Positions 61,031 to 64,000 of a stretch of DNA of 64,000 nt are shown here, in pieces (position 1 is the first letter of the stretch; each line of letters begins with the position of its first letter). A model generated the notes under the pieces. It was given only the letters and a program-made list of their open reading frames with translations. It had not been told where the DNA came from and ran no database searches. A program made the translations under genes and the position numbers. Source of the DNA: Apostichopus japonicus (lineage: Eukaryota; Echinodermata; Holothuroidea; Aspidochirotida; Stichopodidae); contig NC_092573.1 of assembly GCF_037975245.1 (NCBI RefSeq), positions 12,254,501 to 12,318,500 on the forward strand. The letters are read 5' to 3'.

Positions 61031-62098
61031 TTACGTATCAACTGTGACGCTTACCAATGGCTGGATCTCCCTTTTACAGTAAAATATGCGTCGAAATGAC
61101 GCTCTGAATTGTGAATTACTGGCCGCGTATATGAATGGATTGGCACACGAATTAACAAATGCCACAGAGACAAGTATGTGGTAGAGATCAGTGCCCAGAA
61201 AATCTACGGCCTTGAAATAATTAAAGTTGAACAAGAGAAAAGCTACTTGGTCTGGAGTCCAACAAATAATGAAAGTTACAATCACCACGAAGAGCATTTT
61301 TAAGACCTTCCTGCGGGTTCTCATCATTTGCGAATTAGCCAAATCTCCTTTGTTTTGGTTGATAGTAGTGGTTCTAGCACCTTTAGTAAGCTTTGCTTGT
61401 TTCAGTAATCTGTCGATAGTTATCAATTGCGTCGTAATCATGATTACAACAGGCAAAAAAAATTCGATGACGAAAACTAAAGTTCCAAAGACCATTTGCA
61501 AATACGGAGGTTGATAACCGACGAGACATGCACCAGTTCTAGGATCACGATATGTGACAAAGAAGCTATGAGAATTTATTACAAACGAAGTCAGCCAAAT
61601 ACAAGCAATAGCAATCTTAGGTTGTAGAGTTTTAGAGAAATATATTCGGTACTTTATTGGGTGAACAACAGCGATATACCTTTCAACAGAAATGGTCGTT
61701 AAAGTAAAGATAGCGGCGACAATTGAGAGCCACAACAGAAAGTTTGAAGCGACAAGTTTGCAGTAAAGGTGTCCATTAAGACTATCTGGAGTGCTTAAAG
61801 CTATCCGACGAGGAAGGAAATTCACAGAAGTTATCAGATCAGCTACAGCCAAAGCTCTTATGAAAAAGCTAGTCGCTCTATCCAACCGATTCTTCATTGC
61901 GTATATGATGATGACAATGGAATTTCCAAAAAACCCAACAATGGCCAAGCAAACCTGCAAGATGACCCACCAGTGCCATTCGACCTGCTGCCATGTAAAA
62001 GTATTAATGGTATCGTCAGCGAATGTTGAATTCATCTCTCGTGATAGTTTCAATGTTCTGGATTCTGGGAGTTTATTCTTAGCGCAGTAGTTTGACAA
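61031..62098 (-). CDS. Rhodopsin-family (class A) G-protein-coupled receptor, peptide-receptor-like, intronless (355 aa)
   Basis: A single-exon seven-transmembrane receptor for the plasma membrane. Landmarks: N-glycosylation sequon Asn23-Ser-Thr, TM1 GN (Asn59), TM2 Asp87 in AVADL, TM3 Cys113 paired with Cys191 of extracellular loop 2, ERY (139-141) in place of DRY, TM6 CWTP (279-282) and TM7 NPFIY (320-324). A Cys follows helix 8 and could be palmitoylated. The third intracellular loop is short to moderate and basic. The overall pattern (ERY, CWxP, NPxxY) suits peptide-type receptors, but I cannot name a ligand. Met22 (just before the sequon) is an alternative start giving a shorter N-terminus. 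A dead paralogue lies at 52160-53142, so this is probably one member of a lineage-specific local expansion. Confidence 0.92.
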   Translation of the reverse strand: MSNYCAKNKLPESRTLKLSREMNSTFADDTINTFTWQQVEWHWWVILQVCLAIVGFFGNSIVIIIYAMKNRLDRATSFFIRALAVADLITSVNFLPRRIALSTPDSLNGHLYCKLVASNFLLWLSIVAAIFTLTTISVERYIAVVHPIKYRIYFSKTLQPKIAIACIWLTSFVINSHSFFVTYRDPRTGACLVGYQPPYLQMVFGTLVFVIEFFLPVVIMITTQLITIDRLLKQAKLTKGARTTTINQNKGDLANSQMMRTRRKVLKMLFVVIVTFIICWTPDQVAFLLFNFNYFKAVDFLGTDLYHILVSVAFVNSCANPFIYAASNSQFRASFRRIFYCKREIQPLVSVTVDT

Positions 62099-63945
62099 GA
62101 CCTGTCGTATTTTATTGTTGATCTTCTAGGCCTGTATGTGTAGCCAGTAGCAGGCTATAACAATCCAAATTGTTTTTTTTTTATAGCTTCGATGATAGGT
62201 AACAATAAACTATAGCGATAAACTCAAAAGTGTTCTCTCGAAATGATCCTTGTAGCGATGATTGATAAAGAGCGATCTGGTAACGAGTGATTCACAGCAC
62301 AATCAACTCAAGATACCCACCTTTAAATTATCATTTACCAGCAGCGTATATAACATACCTGCACGTGTCCATACAATTCAAAGAATGTAACTACGTGCAA
62401 TCAACAATAACGATTTCTGTTCCAGTGATAATTATTGCTTAAAAGCGATTATAATGCCGATCTATGTCGCGCCAATAACAAATTAGCAATCAGTTTTGTG
62501 TGTAAGAAGCACTTATATCTTATACTATAGTTAAACAATCTTTCGCTTTCGATCAGTATGTTAAATCTGTCTTACAAAGAAATGAAATCAACTTGTGGTT
62601 TCCATTACCTTGAAGCACTAACAATGCCAACGTACGATACAATATTTAAATGTATCATGAATGTTAAGGCATGGGATTGGCCCATTACATGTGACGTTTA
62701 TACAAAGAAAGGTAATGTGATTGGTGCGAACTATTTGACATAATTCCATATCTAGTAACGAAATATCTTTCTACCGAAACCGCAAAGTTCAAAGCAAATT
62801 TGTGTCCGACTAACCAATACGTTGTAAAGATTTTCTTTAAATACATGTGGAGTACAATTTGTAAAGCCAATGTCTAGCGGAGACGGAAATAAATTATTAA
62901 GCAACCTAATTATTGATCGATGGAACTTTTCCTTGCAGAAATATATAAATAGCAGACATGTATACTAGTGTTGCTAAGGTAAACACTTACATTCTTTGCA
63001 ACTTTGGTATTGTAACAACTAATATCGTAACACATATATGGCTCCTCGGTCAATGTTACATTTCGATTCACATGTTGCTTATGTCCAGTATGACGTGAGA
63101 AAAAAGAGACAAGCTTAAGTCAGCAAGTGGCGACCAGAATTACTTTGTACCAAAAAAACGAAGTATTGACAATTTTAGAAACGGTTACACAGTGATTGTT
63201 TAGAAGAAACTGCTATATTTCGTAGTTTCATCTCAACTCAGAATGAGAGCTAAAACATTCGGGTTAATATGTCTATCTGCCTGTTTTCTTAATTTCACTG
63301 AATTGTAGTCGATCGGTTGTCATATTTTTGGTATACAAACTACTCTATAAACCTCAAGAGAGTTAACAGTTTTCTTACTACTAATATATTATTTCCGAAA
63401 TGCCCAATCGACTGAAAATGCACTTATCAAGCGTAAAATACAGCACATTGGATGATGGTTTTTAATTAACTGGTCTTCCCGCTGAAGGTTCGGATATGAC
63501 ATGATTTTAAATAAAATATTAATGAAATTATAAATTCAGAACAGCTGATGATTATCCAGTATTTCCGGTGAGAGTGCATGTGAGAGTGAGAGTGAGTTAC
63601 ATCCGGGTACATGACGTGGATTGTTCTCAAGCCTTGACAAAGAAAAACAATAATTCGGTTCATTATATTCATTATATCCTTCAAATAATATGGACACAAA
63701 GATGACAAGGTGTCATAAAGTATAATCTAAATAGATTATTTCCGCTAAATACATAGGTTTCACTTGGAATATTATGTATATCTTATGCAAAGTTGAAAGT
63801 GAAACGAGTCTTTTAACTTATATTTAGCGTAAGTTTAGCTCTCTCATGCAGTTTATTGTATTCTTGTTGTTGTTGTACTAATTTCCTTTATGTTTTGACA
63901 AGTCAGCTTTGTACCCTCTTGCTTTCGAAAGTTCGAATATATAGG
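62099..63945. other. Upstream region of the GPCR gene
   Basis: Contains the presumed promoter and 5' UTR of the minus-strand receptor. No exon or recognised repeat was seen. Short open frames on both strands lack coding character. Confidence 0.45.

Positions 63946-64000
<55 letters not shown>
63946..64000. repeat. (TA)n microsatellite running off the window
   Basis: An uninterrupted TA run of at least 55 bp reaching the last base. Confidence 0.97.

Noticed and set aside
61227-61514. Plus-strand frames inside the GPCR gene (also 61791-62090)
   Set aside because: They are antisense to a clearly coding seven-transmembrane ORF and have no motif of their own.
1-64000. CRISPR array, bacterial operon or phage-defence system
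   Set aside because: The window is spliced eukaryotic DNA. Its tandem repeats lack the short-repeat/spacer pattern and there are no cas-like genes.

Overview
This is metazoan nuclear DNA: AT-rich, with spliced genes, long introns, GT-AG splice sites, (TA)n microsatellites and several transposon classes. The HACD3, Nicalin and THAP genes together with a CR1-type LINE, tRNA-derived SINE, hAT-like and Penelope-type relics and rhodopsin-class GPCR paralogues suggest a marine invertebrate. An echinoderm is my best guess, but the species cannot be fixed from this sequence.

Layout. 1-4.6 kb: a minus-strand CR1-type LINE with both ORFs open and a 5' leader of ~204-bp tandem repeats. It abuts a possible actin-related-protein first exon (4.6-4.8 kb, minus). 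5.2-5.4 kb: a fragment of another LINE. 6.3-18.75 kb: a complete 11-exon HACD3-like gene (+, 380 aa; p23/CS domain fused to a 3-hydroxyacyl-CoA dehydratase). 18.75-22.7 kb: intergenic, with an old ~632-bp tandem duplication. 22.7-33.4 kb: a complete 14-exon Nicalin (NCLN) gene (+, 559 aa), with a tRNA-derived SINE in intron 8. 33.4-38.7 kb: intergenic. 38.7-46.9 kb: a THAP-domain gene (+, six inferred exons including a possible 7-nt microexon, 379 aa), whose introns carry a MITE, a 729-bp TIR element with target duplication, a 29-bp perfect hairpin and a hammerhead-ribozyme-like Penelope relic. 46.9-52.1 kb: mostly intergenic, with a hAT-type MITE flanked by an 8-bp duplication. 52.1-53.1 kb: a broken GPCR pseudogene (minus). 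54.8-55.4 kb: a possible orphan terminal exon and a second MITE copy. 55.8-60.5 kb: mini- and satellite repeats, including five copies of a ~197-bp unit. 61.0-62.1 kb: an intact intronless class A GPCR (minus), paralogue of the pseudogene. The window ends in (TA)n.

How the genes relate: HACD3 and Nicalin are both ER-membrane proteins (very-long-chain fatty acid elongation; multipass-protein biogenesis with NOMO and TMEM147). They lie head-to-tail, but nothing shows that they are co-regulated. The GPCR pair points to a local receptor duplication of which one copy died. Exon boundaries were read by eye from splice consensus, reading-frame continuity and remembered family sequence; no alignment was run.
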